DNA of 64,000 nucleotides from NCBI GenBank assembly GCA_910574455.1, contig CAJSYZ010000011.1, forward strand, positions 1,054,001-1,118,000, read 5' to 3'. The translations under genes were made by a program, and so were the position numbers. The notes under the pieces were generated by a model. It did not search any database. It was not told the DNA's origin and was given only the letters and a program-made list of their open reading frames with translations. This DNA comes from Trichaptum fuscoviolaceum (Eukaryota; Basidiomycota; Agaricomycetes; Hymenochaetales; Trichaptaceae). This document shows positions 24,427-39,313 of the stretch, piece by piece. Position 1 is the stretch's first letter. The number at the start of each line of letters is the position of its first letter.

Positions 24427-27400
24427 CTATGCCATGACGCTTGCCAGGAGTGCCATGCGAACCTAATCTCTCAGTAAATAACCAGTTCCATGACAAAGCT
24501 AAGTGCGATAACTTACGAATAATCCATAACGCATCTGCCGGAAGTATACTGCTCTCCGCGAATCAAAATCAACTTCGGGATCGATTTCTGACGTGGGACG
24601 TGAGTAGGATTGTTGTGAGAATGAAGAACTGTTCTTTTACGAACCATTTACTCGCGGTAGGGGATGCATGACGATCATGTCTTCCTTTGCTCGGGAAAGA
24701 ACCGAGTGATCGATCCTATAAGCATCCTTCACCCGTATCCACTCCTCTTCACTCGTAAACCGTTCCTTCTGAACTCTAGTGACATATAGTACGTCCGTTT
24801 CAGCCAGTACTTCCTCGAGTGACTCGCATTGCCTAACAAATGCGCCTGCCTTGCGCGCTGCAGAGACCACACTCTGTGGCATGGCAAGAGATGAGGGGGC
24901 AACGAAATTGAGGCGCACTGAATATAGACAAAGCAGTGTAACCAGACTGTGAACGGTACGACCGTTCTTAAGATCGCCTAATAGAGTGATCGTGCGTCCA
25001 TTTACGGTTCCAAGTTCTGAGCGAATTGTATAGATGTCAAGGAGTGCCTAATAGCTCATGTAAGTCAACCAGTTCTCTTAATCCGTCATTAAGAAGGATG
25101 CCTTACCTGTGTGGGGTGCTCTCCTATTCCATCACCAGCGTTAATGATTGGAACAGGAGAGAATTTCGCTGCTGTCTGGGAGCTTCCAACGTCTGGATGT
25201 CTGATCACGATTGCATCCGCATAACAGCTGAGAGTTCGAATGGTGTCGGCGAGAGTTTCACCCTTCAAAACAGATGACCTATCCGCCGAGACTTGAACAA
25301 CTTCTCCACCGCAACGCTTCATTGCAGCATCGAAGGAAGAGCTAGTGCGTGTAGAAGGTTCATAGAACAAGGTACATAGCACTTTCCCCTTCAATATATC
25401 AAGAGTCCCGCTTCGCTCAACTTGTAAGCGCATTTCATGCGCCAAAGCGAATAGGTCGTGAATGTCTTGGTGGGTAAATTGCTTTACCGACAAGATATTT
25501 TTACGATGGAATGCAGGGTGAGGGGTTAGCTGAGAGAATACTCTGGGACTAGAAGCAATCGCGAGAGCATTGGGACTAACAACAGCTCCACCCGAAAGTT
25601 GAGAACCTGCCAAGGACAGAGGACCCTGTTGCATGGGTGTCAAGCCATCTACAGTTCTCGGTAGTATGTTCAGGGCACTTGGTTGTTCAGCCACGTTAGT
25701 TGGCCTTGGGCCACTCATCGACAACCGAGCGCCTCTATCTCCCAGAGGCCGCGTGATTGTCGCGCTCGATATATCACGTCCAAGAGGGGTAGCTGATGTT
25801 AGGGCACCATCCAGATAAACGGTCTGCCCATGGATAACAACGCGATCCACAGCACCAGTGAGCTTCACCCTGTCTACTGGAGACCATGATGTTGACTTCC
25901 TAAGAGCAAATATAGCTTTGCGATTCACTACAACCTCCACCTGTGTGTGGGATTGTTCTGGAAGACCAAAGATACGGATTGGATTGTCATGCAGACGCTC
26001 CTGTATAGCTTCGAGAGTCAACTTTCCTTCGGCGACGGCGGTCAAAAGGAGGGGCAGAGTGTCCTCGATACCAACCGTCGGCGACGCTTCTTGACCAAGT
26101 TCAGAAGCCAATTCATAGGGTAGGGTGCCAATCGAGAATGCATCTATGACCTCCAGACAATTCCATAACTCTTGCTGATCTTCCTTGGAGGGGAGGCATT
26201 GAACGTCGGTATAATCTTCTCTGTTGAAAAATAGTGCGAAAACTGAGACATCACAGGTTACCTTCAGCTGTTTGGACTTGCTGAGGGAAATCAGTAAGAG
26301 GTCCTCCTTAGCACGAACGTCTGTAACATGTACACTCCTGTTGTGAAGGCTGGCCAGAAGGAGCACGGAAGCCAGATCGGACCCCTTTGCGTCCGTGATG
26401 ATGGCTTTATCGGTTGGCCATGCTGCAAAATGGGCTGCGACTGTCGCGATTTGCTGAGACATCGGAGACCGGGAGAAAGTCTTGTTGAAGGGAACAAAGA
26501 TTGATTTAACTTCTGATTCAAATTCTGAGTCGAGTGATTGGACATTCAAAGTTGTTGCAACGACACTCAGCGTATAATTGCAGTGAGCAGCCCCGGACGC
26601 AGTAGAGTGAGCTACCGCAAGAGAAGCGATGTCAACAATCTGAGATCCCGTACCGAAGGGCAACACCAAAGCAGTTGTGAATCCACTACTAAGAGCGCCT
26701 TTCGTAACCTCCGCGAAGTCCTTACTTGCTGGTGAGTTAAGGCCAGGAACGAAGGTCGACAACGCTACGAGACCGGGGAACGTGTGTGTAGCATGAGACG
26801 TCTTGTAATCGACGCTCGATACATCTAGTGGCAGTCTTCGAACAAGAGCTTCTACGAGCAACTTAGCACACTTGACGTTTGTGATAAGTGGAACTGCGAA
26901 ATCCACAGCCATGCGGCGTGTTCGGTAACCTTTGCTAGTGTATGTCGCGGGTCGACGGTAGTGATTCTTTGAAGGCAGATTGATATACATGTCGATGAGA
27001 TTGTTCGCCAGATGTTGCGTTAGAGAGTATTCGTTCTTTCCTTTGTGCTCCGATTCGTCACCAAGAGCCTCCAAATACTGGGAAATAATGTCAACGAAAG
27101 TGCAAAGGAAAGTGCAATTTTAGAATACCTTGCATGGAACGTTATGCTCGCTGAGGAAGTCCGCTGTTCCTGATGTCGCAAATATGTTAAACCCAGCAGC
27201 TGATAGTTTCTGGACAGAAGGAAGGATCTCCATCTTCTCCTTGAAGCTACCAACCGAGAATAGAATGTTCTTCTTTGGGGGGACAATACCTGTGGAGATC
27301 AACGCCTTCAAATATGCCTCGTACTTGTCCCTGCCAAAGCAAGCTACCTCTCCTGTTGAAGCCATCTCCACGCCCAAGACAGGGTCTGCACCAGAAAGGC

Positions 27401-30400
27401 GACTGAAGCTGAATTGAGGAACTTTAACACCGACATAGTCGGGAGGAAGGCTAAGCTCTGGATAAGGCTCGAAGGGAAGACCGAGCATGACCTTCGTGGC
27501 CATTTCAATTGCGTCCACGCCAGTAACTTTAGACACGAAGGGGAATGAACGCGCGGCACGAAGGTTGCATTCGATGACTTTGATATCGTTGTTTTTCGCA
27601 ATGAACTGAATGTTAAACGGCCCGGTCACATTAAGCGCATTCGCGATCTTCGCTGTTGCCTCTTCAATTCGGCGAACCGTCTCCAGATCAAGATCTTGGG
27701 GAGGCAATATCAAAGTAGCGTCGCCGGAGTGTACACCTGCATTCTCTACATGTTCTGAGATGTAATGCATGACGAGCTTGCCGTTCATCGCAACAGCATC
27801 CATCTCGATTTCCTTGGCCTGCTCAATGTACTTGCTAATCACCACGGGATGATCCCTCGATACAGCTGTTGCCTGCGTGAGGTAGTTCGAGAGATCACCC
27901 GCTGAAGAAACAACGTTCATCGCTGCACCTGAAAGGACGTATGATGGTCGGACAAGGACGGGATATTGCACTTTCTCGCAGAATTCATGCGCTGCGTCAA
28001 AGCTTGTCAGCTCTTTCCAAAGAGGTTGGTCAACGCCAATATTATCCAAAAGACGGGAGAACTTGTATCTATTCTCCGCAGTGTCGATCATTTCTGGAGA
28101 GGTGCCGTAGATATGGACATTTTCACGATGCAGAGGTAATGCGATGTTGTTAGGAGTCTGACCACCCATGGAGATGATAACACCACGAGACTGCTCAGCA
28201 TCATAAATATCGAGTATAGTCTCCAAACTGATTGTCTCGAAATAGAGGCGATCCGCCTCGTCATAGTCGGTACTGACTGTTTCCGGGTTGTAGTTCACCA
28301 TGACAGTCTTCAAACCCTGATCTCGGAGTGTTCTAATGGCCCTCACGGCACACCAATCGAATTCAACAGATGAGCCGATGCGATATACACCCGAGCCGAG
28401 GACCATGATACCGTGATCTTCAAACGAAACGTCGTGTTCAACGGCATTATATGTCGTATACAGATAATTGGTGAAGGCTGGGAATTCAGCAGCGACTGTG
28501 TCGATTTGCTTCACGAAAGGTGAAACACCAAATTCTTGTCTTAGACGTCGTACGGCCAATTCGGTAGACTTGAAGCAGTTGGCCAGCTGACGATCAGAGA
28601 AACCCATCTGTTTCGCTTGCCTGAGGGTGTCACTCGTCAATGTCGCAACAGTGAAGTCCCTGGCAAATACTTAGTATGAGATCACTATCAATGCAAAGAA
28701 AGCTCGGAGGGAAACTTACGAGAGGTACTGCTCCATTCTCCATATATGTTGCAGGCGCGTCAAAAACCACTTGTCGATGCTGGTCATCTGCCAGATCTTC
28801 TCTACACTGTAGCCACGCGAGAATGCGGTATGGATGGCAAAAATGCGCTTGTCCGTGGGGTTGACGAGTTCCTCGTCAATGTCCTCGACGATATCAGCCT
28901 TTAAGGACAGCGATCAGATCAGGGAAGAGCTAAGAAAGTCAAAAGCTAAACACTAACCTTGGAGAAACCGGGGAATTGATCGTCGATGGCCCTAATCGCC
29001 TTCTGCACAGTCTCCTCGAACGTCCGTCCGATGGCCATAACTTCTCCAACACTCTTCATGCTACTGCTCAGCAACTTGCTCACACGACTGAACTTCTTAA
29101 GATCCCAACGAGGAATTTTCACGACAACATAGTCCAGACTCGGCTCAAAGCACGCACTCGTCACTTTCGTGACAGTGTTCCTGATTTCATTCAAAGGAAT
29201 GCCAAGTCCCAGCTTAGCTGCGATGAAAGCGAGTGGATAACCTGTCGCTTTCGATGCCAGAGCAGAAGACCGAGATAGACGCGCGTTCACCTTCGCGAAC
29301 GATCTGTTCAGCGGACTCTGTTTGAACAATGCTTTAAGAAACTCACCTCGATAATACAGTATTCCTTTGAGTTCGGATTCAGCGCATACTGAATGTTGCA
29401 TTCACCAACGACACCGAGGTGACGAATAACATTGACAGCAGTCGTCCGGAGCATATTGTAATCCGCATCGGATAGGGTCTGTGAGGGAGCCACAACAATA
29501 GAATCGCCTGTGTGAATACCGAGAGGATCGAAGTTCTTTCGTCGGCGGGATTATGTCAATGAAATGAATTTTAGGATGGTAAGAAGGTTTTGTACCTCCA
29601 TATTGCAAACAGTGATACAGTTATCCCTGCAATCACGGACAACCTCGTACTCAATTTCCTTCCAGCCTTTCATGCTCTTCTCCACCAAGACCTGCGGGCT
29701 AGTTGCGAATGCTTTCCCGCATAACGCTCGAAGCTGCGCCTCGTCCTGAGCGAAACCGGAGCCCAGTCCCCCCAGTGCATAAGCGGCACGAACGATGACG
29801 GGAAACCCAATGTCTTTCGCCGCAGCGATTGCCTCGTCAACCGTAGTCGCGGTCGCGCTCTGAGCGCAGCGCTCACCAATCTCAGCCATCGCGTCAGCAA
29901 ACCGTTGTCGGTCTTCTGTCGTAATAATCGTCTCAATCTTCGTCCCGAGTACCTGTACGCCCAGTCCCTCAAACTCATCCTTGAGCGCAATACCAACGTT
30001 CAGAGCGGTTTGGCCACCAAATGTCACGTAGATACCATCTGGCTTCTCATACCGTATGATCTTGCGTACGAACTCCGGCGTGACAGGTAGGAAGTATACT
30101 TTATCGGCCAGACCCTTCGAAGTAGCGATCGTAGCAATGTTGGGGTTAACGAGAACGGTATAGATCCCTTCTTCCTTCAATGCTTTGATGGCTTGCGATC
30201 CAGAGTAATCAAATTCACCGGCCTGACCGATTGACAACCCCCCTGATCCCAGAATTAGGACCTTCTGCACCTTAGCACGAGGAGTACGCTTTTCGTTTTC
30301 CTCCCTCGTACCGCCAGGCATGCTGATCGGGACCAAAGTTCCCGTAGCTGCGAAGTCCACGACATTCTTGAGGAAGACATCGAACAGGAACTCAGTATCA

Positions 30401-32001
30401 CGAGGTCCTGGAGTTGACTCCGGATGGAATTGCACGGAGAAGTATGGTTTGTCCTCGCAGTAGATACCTTCGTTACTGTCATCGTTCGCATTTCGGAAGA
30501 GCTCCTTCCAGCCCTCAGGCAGTGTCTGGGTGTCCACTTGGTAACCGTGGTTTTGGCTGGTAATGTAGCAGCGACCGCTCATCGCGTCTGTGCACGGGAT
30601 ATTGTGACCGCGGTTACCGTACTTCATCTTCGACGTTGTCGCCCCTGCAGCAAGCGCAAGTAACTGGTGGCCCAAGCAGATACCGAATATAGGCCGCGAA
30701 CCATCTTCCATAGCTTTTCTTAATCTCGAAATCGTACCCGCAACCATGGTTGGGTCGCCGGGTCCGTTTGACACGAATAGCCCATCAAAGGGCTCCTCGG
30801 ACGCAGCCAAGAAGTCATAGTCCCATGGAACAACCTTCAATTCGACGCCCCGGTGCGTAAAGCAGCGTATCTGATTATACTTCATACCAACGTCGATAGC
30901 CAAGACCCGGATAGGCCGGCCAGACGGGTGTAATAGAGGATTGGAGGTCGGCCTGTAGAGTTTAGGCTCACGGATCGAGACAGCCGCAACGAGATTCTCT
31001 TGATTTGGATCCTTGAATTCAATGTATTGGAAGTCTTCTCTCCAGCTCTGAGAATCGTTAGATTGTGCTCTGGAGACCGGCTGAGAATCCGGAACAAGCG
31101 CCCTGAAGCGGTCCGGGCCAGTGCTTTTCTTCATCATCAGAACCTTTCCAAGCATCGAACCTTTCTCTCTGATCTTTTTTGTCAATGCGCGAGTATCCAC
31201 GCCGTAAATCGCGGGAATGCCGTTCGCTTTTAACCAGTCCCCCAGGGACGATTTTGCGAGGAAGTGGCTGAACTCCTCGGAATAATAACCAACGACGAGA
31301 GCCGCGACGTGTATGCGCGAAGACTCGAAGTCGGCAGGTAGGTCCTCTACAGAAGGAGAGTGGCTATCTGGCACACCATAGTTCCCGACTAGCGGGTACG
31401 TCAAAATGAGAATTTGCCCTTCGTATGATGGATCCGTCAAAGATTCCGTGTAGCCGACCATACCTGCCAGATAAAATATCAGCACCGCATATAGCTAGAG
31501 AACGACATATATGCAGTAAATAGATATTTCGCAAGGTAAAAGTAATGTCTCGATCCTCTTCTTGAGCCAGGTAGTAATGACCAAGACATGAACAAGAATC
31601 AAAAAGAGCTCCCGAAGGTGAACTAGAATTCACTCGGGGAACATGATTTAGACATAAATTTGCTGAGCATGTTCGAAGAGGATCACACAACTTGCACAAC
31701 GCATTGATGCGCAATTCCAACACAAAAACGAGTCCAGGGCATCGAGTGATCACTCACCCGTCTGGAACACGCATTCGCCTGCTACGCTTCTGTCGGTAGC
31801 ACCAAAGCTAATGCCCTGGAAGGCGCTCCCATCGCTAAGCTCCAGCACTGTATTGCCAGCTCTCGATGGCGCGTCACGACCATTTGGAAGTGCCCAGCTG
31901 GCAGGTGCTGCAGGAAAGCCATTCGCCAGGCCATTGATGGTTGAAGGAGTACGAGAGAGTACAGGTCGCGCTGGAGGGCCGGGTTTTATGGGGAAAGACA
32001 T
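24427..32001 (-). CDS. URA2: CAD-type multifunctional protein (GATase-CPSase-pseudoDHOase-ATCase)
   Basis: This protein catalyses the first two steps of de novo pyrimidine synthesis in the cytosol. From ATG 32001 the order is as follows. The small CPSase domain has [19 protein letters not shown] across a 294-nt first intron (31464-31757). The class-I amidotransferase has the nucleophile Cys in [14 protein letters not shown] and a later VQFHPE. Two ATP-grasp CPSase halves follow ([34 protein letters not shown]), then the regulatory MGS-like domain. A dihydroorotase-like domain comes next; it has [13 protein letters not shown] where active enzymes have the HVH zinc ligands, so it looks inactive, as is known for fungal Ura2. 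The ATCase has [22 protein letters not shown] and HPLPRVN. The protein ends MALLASVMA at 24427. About ten short introns; length about 2,240 residues, as expected for the family. Confidence 0.95.
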
Positions 32002-32960
32002 AGTAGTTGTTATTGATGACGGGTGGTAGCTACGAAATCTTCCTCTTCACCCGCTCCTCTGTGGTTCGAGTGAAGAGGAAGAGAGAAAAGAATTTTTTCA
32101 AATCGAGCAGCATGAAATGACGCATATTTATGCTTGTTTGGCCTCAAACTGAAATTTCGGACCGTGTTCATCATGATTGTAGAAATTGCTTCCTTCTGTG
32201 TCTTCCATGTTATAGTCCAGGAGAATGCTTTGTACTGCGATAACATCGCAGATGGTGATAGTAGGAGTTTCAAAAGATGGGTTCATATGAAAAAGTGAAC
32301 TAGATGACCACTACTTATTTGCAGACATAGCTCACGATCAATCTGAGATTAAGTTTAAAATGCCTATGAGTGATCATATTAGACTGAGATAACTGCTGAC
32401 GAGCAATGCCAGTTCAAGTTAATGTCGATGATTCTATGTCAAGAAAAGTTCATAAGAGCCATACTTGTTGACAATCCTGTCAATCCATCTCCTATCAGAT
32501 ATCGATTTCAGTCAACTTTTACCCCCGCATGGCCACAAGGCGCACGACTTCTCAGATCCATGTAGTCTCATCATTGAATTCCAAAAGCTCACACATCGCA
32601 CATACCGCATGACTTCCGTCAACCCGACACCAGATTCCCAATGATATTATCAACATTTTTCATTCATTAATCCGCAGATGTGTATCAAAGAAGAGCAGAT
32701 CGATAATCGGTATCATCATGCGATTGCAAAAGAAGAGAAATTCATTCAGTGCTTCAAGTTATAAAATGGTAGCAGTAAAACGTGATGGGGCGAAGAAAGA
32801 GGGCGTGACCACCAGCGAAGGTATCGTAGAGACGTTATAGGTAACATTGAAGTGAGAGAAAGGATGGACAGCGACGAGGACAGGTAACCACAAGTAAGGG
32901 GAGAGATGGGAGTATAGGGTAAGACACATTTTGGGGAAATGAGAATCATCATGAAGACTT
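32002..32960. other. Intergenic between pyrimidine gene start and tubulin end
   Basis: This holds the promoter and 5' leader of the CAD gene (pyrimidine-rich towards 32040-32090 on the coding strand) and the 3' UTR of beta-tubulin. No other gene seen. Confidence 0.5.
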
Positions 32961-34783
<1,823 letters not shown>

Positions 34784-35411
34784 ACTAGAGACGAAGGCGT
34801 GTCAGCGCGATGTTGCGACGCGATACGCGTGGAACAAAAGGGTTTGAAGTTGAAAGGAAGGAGATATTATACACGCGTTTCGCGCGCTCCGGAGTTCTAT
34901 TTCTTATCAAAATCCCAAATGACGCGAAGCACTGACCTTGGAAATGAGAATAGAGAAGGGATGAGAGTGGAGGGTGGAGGGCAGATGAGTGCAAAAAACG
35001 AAAGAACGTTGGTCGCGAGGTTCAGGGTAGTTAGTGATTAAAGCGCCGCCCGGAATTGGCCGTGCTTACAGTGGCCTGACTTTATACGTGTATGTAGTAC
35101 GTCTTTCAACATTCAGCTTCTCAAAGCACCTTGGAAACGACATTGTGGCCGATGGACGTAGTAGGAGCTGTGTCTTTGAGAGAAGATATGTGTCTTCGAA
35201 GCGACAAGCAGAGGTTCCGGTGTCTTGGATATATGGTGACCATTTGGTTGCATAGCATACAGACAGGTCATAAGCCGTGACCGCGCAGCCAGATTCTTCA
35301 AACGTCACAAATCGAAAGCTCGATATATCAAATCTCAAAATCACTAGGTCAGATTATTAAAACGCAGGATAATTTATTACGGATTTCCGCCCTTCCTACG
35401 CTGGCTAGAAG
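34784..35411. other. Intergenic, tubulin promoter
   Basis: This is the upstream region of beta-tubulin and the 3' flank of kinase-dsRBD gene A. No gene is seen. Confidence 0.5.
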
Positions 35412-37773
35412 CTACAGCGACCCGTCTCGCCAAGCAGAGGCAAAGACCCGGGCGGCGTGTTCCCGTGCGTCCGCTTTGTTCAAACCGTATCCTTCGCAAA
35501 GTTTGGCTTCTTCGTCTGTATAAGAGCAGAGGAAAGTATCATGTTAGCACACGTACATCTATTGGAGGCAAGTTCAGCAACTGACATCTGATTTCGCAAG
35601 TGAATGTGCGGTCGTGCTCGGGGCCATTTGGCGGACAGTCTACGAACCGCACTTGCTCAAGTAGCCCATGCTGGGCAAGATGGCTGCGCAGGATCGGAAG
35701 GTACTGCACGCACTGGGTAAGTAGTGCATAATCTACGCTTCTCGTTTCTAAGCATGGCTGTCAGGCCTACAAATGGAATAATGGTGACTTAGTTGACGCA
35801 CTCAATATCTGCACTGCGTCTCTCGCAGCCTGCTCTTCCGCTATTTTCTTTTGCCGGGACGAGGCCGATCCCAAATACTCTCCGCCCACTTTATCATTGT
35901 AAGTAAACTGTGACTTATACATTTGAAAACGTACCACTGCACGTAACTCTCCAGGCAAGTGGATTGATCGCATCGGGGCCGTCTGGGCTACAGCTGTAGC
36001 TAACCAATACCGGTTTCTTCGACTGATACACATTTAATAAACTTTTGTAGCCTAAAACGTCAAGATTGCAGGAGGAGTAAGAGAATGAGAGGACATGTGT
36101 TAAAGTATCTCTAGGTTAGTTCGCTTACCAGTACTGGCTTCCTGAAGCATCTGATCAACCATTGCAGATGGTGGTTTCGGTATATTAGGCCATAGCGAAG
36201 GAGCATGTGCCGGTGACTCAAAAGAGTGTGGAGACGAAAGGCTGCTTGATGAACTTAATTGACTTGTTAAAGAAGGATGCGGTGATATGACATCGTCTGA
36301 GAGCTCTGAAGTCGAAGCACCAGAATTCTCTGTGTACCATCCACTATCAACTCTGATTTAAGACCTATCAATGATTCACATACCTTCACTCAGAGTCACG
36401 AAGGACCGAGGTAGATCCGCGATTGACAGATTGGCCAGGTTTTCTGAAAGGTCTATACCGCTACCGTCGGGATGCTCAAGCTTATCAGCAGCCTTCTGTC
36501 TGTATATTGAAGGCAACCCGAGTTTACATGCTTAGCATGCATGATAGAGGGAGGATATAGGCAACTTACCGTATCAACGCTGCAATGGTATCCATCGTTG
36601 GTCTGACTGACGGATCTATGGTCCAGCAAAGGGCGCAAATCGAAAGTACTCGCTCCTTGTATGCATCGAAGTCCGGTCGATTTGCAGTCATAGAGGCAAC
36701 ATCTGGCAACTCGCAGTTGAGGAGCATCCTGATGACATCTACTTCACGCCTGCCAGTGTTTGAGTACGGTATTTGACCGGACCATAATTCCTTCATTTAC
36801 GATCCAGGTAAGCAGGAATTAGGATGAAAAGAGATCATTTAAAGACAACTACTCACAAGGAACGTCATTCCGAACGTCCAGACATCCCCTGGCAGCGTTG
36901 GCTTTTCTGGACCTTTAGAAGCGAAGAACTCGGGGGCTCTGTATTTGGTAGCACCACGGCCAACTATGCTCGACGCTGTTTGTCCTGGCGCCAAATTTTC
37001 AATTATCTTCGACAGCCCAAGGTCGCAGATCTTTGCTTGGCCAGAAGCGGAGACCAATATATTATCCTATTTATGATTAGCAACCAGAACGGGTCAGGGG
37101 AGAATGGACAGGAGCCTACTCCGCGGAGATCCCCATGCGCCGTGTTTTTCTGATGCATAAACAGCAGGCCATCTGCAATTCCAGAAACCTACATATCGAG
37201 ATTTCGTTCCGCCTCTTGTCAGAATACCAAAAGTAGAATACACAACTGAACAAAAGCTAACATGAGACACTCACAAACTTCAGTAATTCAACGTCTTTCG
37301 TGAATTTAAGATAGTGTCTGGCGGTGCCATTTTGCATCCATGGCGATACCAAGCACGGAAACTCGCGTTCAGATCGGTACAAAACACCTTCCAGTCGTAA
37401 AATATTAGGATGTCTAAGGTTTCTCCAAGAGTCAACCTCCCTCTTGATATACTGAATATCATTATATTTAGCTCTTAAGGAATTTATACGGTATACAATG
37501 GATCACCTTTTCTGCTTTTTGTTTGTCAATATCGTTGTAGCAGTTATACCTAAAGGCCTTGATCGCATAGAACACCGGAGGATCGGCACGCCGATCCCTG
37601 TACTTGTAGACGTCTGAAAACGAGCCGCCCGCTTGCGCCTTGGGGCTTGTCTCCTCCAATTCGTCGGAAAGGTCGGGGCAGAAGTAAGTAGCATCAATGG
37701 ACGGGCGAGAAGATACCCTAGAGCGAGTCTGTGCTTCAATCCGAGTGGGTTTCAAGGTCTGCGATTGAGACAT
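35412..37773 (-). CDS. Kinase-dsRBD fusion, gene A
   Basis: The kinase domain fills about residues 45-316. The glycine loop is AGGSFSDVYKY, the ATP-binding Lys lies in YAIKAF (about residue 72), and the helix-C Glu in IKREVDSWRNLRHPNIL. The catalytic loop is HGDLRGDNIL, the metal motif is DLG rather than DFG, and YRAPEF, GDVWTFGM and PTM follow. A Ser-rich linker ending NIPKPPSAMVDQML precedes two dsRBDs. The first has LLNVYQSKKP, WRVTCSVGGEYLGSASS and QKKIAEEQAARDAVQIL. The second has FTCEIRC, KADAREHAARVFASAW and the end WRDGSL. A 47-nt intron with an unusual AAAG acceptor must be removed in dsRBD1; B and C support the same junction. A promoter element lies 98 bp upstream of the start. The combination implies dsRNA-regulated protein phosphorylation (inference). 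Confidence 0.8.
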
Positions 37774-37871
37774 AGCGGGGATTGGACAGCATTGCTTCAC
37801 TACCTGGTATTTGTAGACTCCAGTCGCTAGGTATTCCTCACGGCAGACATGCGTACGGTCCGAGGTTCATG

Positions 37872-37886
37872 CACTGCAAGTGCGTG
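37872..37886. promoter_or_regulatory. Shared promoter element, gene A copy
   Basis: CACTGCAAGTGCGTG, 98 bp upstream of the gene A start. It differs at one base from the 15-bp element upstream of B and D. The core GCAAGTGC is near-palindromic, which suits a protein-binding site (inference). Confidence 0.45.
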
Positions 37887-38510
37887 TCAATCCGAATACG
37901 AGATTGAAACCTAAACAGGGTGGACTTCTGTTCTTCGGCGTGGAAATGAAAGCAGCCAATTCCTATGCCCACACCTTGAGATTACGGGCAAAAGAAAAGT
38001 AATAAATAGAAGGTTTTGTGACATTTTCTAATTTTTGAGTGCATCTAGGGAGAAGACAGATAGTAAACAGTGGTAGCAAGGGATGACTCGGAACTATGAA
38101 ATCGAACCCCTTGTGTTTTGAAAAAGAATTCGAGCTCCGCGGCAACTTGAACTTGAATTATTGAATTCCCACATCCTCAGGCTATGGAATCAACCTCCCG
38201 CTGATCGATTCGCAAACTACACAGCTCATAACATCGAGCAGTATAATCTAACACATTCATTTGTGAGGATTGTTCAAGGAACAGCGCTCAATGAGCATCA
38301 TCTCATATCTCTTTGCTGGTTAAGCGGAAACCTTATATGCACTGCCCATGTTCTCCACTTCTCCGATCACAGACTTGCTCCGATACTCACGCAATACATA
38401 TTACACACTGGCAGGATTCTGAAATGAATTCCCTCTTCCTATTCCTGTGTACCATCCAGTGAATCCTGGAACAAGCAGGATCACGATCGATGATCAGTTC
38501 TGTAATATTA

Positions 38511-39036
38511 GAGCCCGTTCGGCTGCATTTTCGCGCGGGGAAATTTCCGCGGGTTGCCGCGATCTGTGCATGCACAGATTGCGACAAAGTTTCCGGGACT
38601 TTATTCCCACGATGGATGTCTTGTGCGGCCGAACATGGCATGAAATTTTTCCTTCCAACAAGAGATGAGGTGGGTGCAACACCACCCATATTTCTCTAAT
38701 ATGCATGCATTTTGCTGCTTAATTTGATTGTTTTTGAAGTCTTTATGTCAATGGAAGTGCTTAGAATAAAAATTTATGGTACCAGAAAAATGTTGTGGAA
38801 GGCCATTTTAAGTCAAATGTGTCAATGTGCCCGCGGTCAGATTTCTCACTTTGAGAAACAGGTCTGAGCTGTTTCTCTTTTTATCATGGTTTTCGCAATC
38901 TCGTTTGGAAATTTTCGCGAGAAAATGTGCAACCGAACGCACCTGTTTCCGCGCGTTTCCAATTTTTGACACGCGTGATCATGATCTCAAATTTTGGCGG
39001 GGATTTCCGCGCGCGGTCATGCAACCGAACGGGCTC
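38511..39036. mobile_element. PIF/Harbinger-like MITE, 526 bp
   Basis: The left end reads GAGCCCGTTCGGCTGCAT and the right end, reversed, GAGCCCGTTCGGTTGCAT: 17 of 18 bases match as terminal inverted repeats. The element is flanked on both sides by TTA (38508-38510 and 39037-39039), a 3-bp target-site duplication as in PIF/Harbinger elements. The interior is rich in CGCG and has no transposase frame, so it is non-autonomous. A further copy of the TIR core (TGCAACCGAACG, 38928-38941 region) sits inside, hinting at nested or repeated ends. Confidence 0.75.
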
Positions 39037-39313
39037 TTAGTTCCTTTTCGGGAATATAGTAGAGTCCTGATTAAGATTTTGGGCTTTCTTGTGGCAGTTA
39101 ATCATCCACTAAATACGAATAATGAGAGTTTGAAAAGTCCTAAATTCCCGAGCTTTGTTTGGTGAACATTTGCAGAAGAGACATCGTAATGTTCGTTCTA
39201 TAAAATGAAAGCGGGGGAGTGCCAATACCATGCATAGAAGGTAAGAAAGGCATTCTATGTGCGACACGCGAGAGAGTAGTATACGAAACGGAAATAGAGA
39301 ACGATTTACATAC

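Larger units (their letters stand above)
37774..39313. other. Intergenic between genes B and A
   Basis: The first 200 bp hold the gene A promoter, which is similar to the promoters of B and D. A MITE occupies 38511-39036. No gene is seen in the rest. Confidence 0.5.

Noticed and set aside
35880..35945. An apparent frameshift between WRVTCS and the rest of dsRBD1 in gene A
   Set aside because: Removing a 47-nt GTACGT...AAAG intron restores the frame and the dsRBD consensus.
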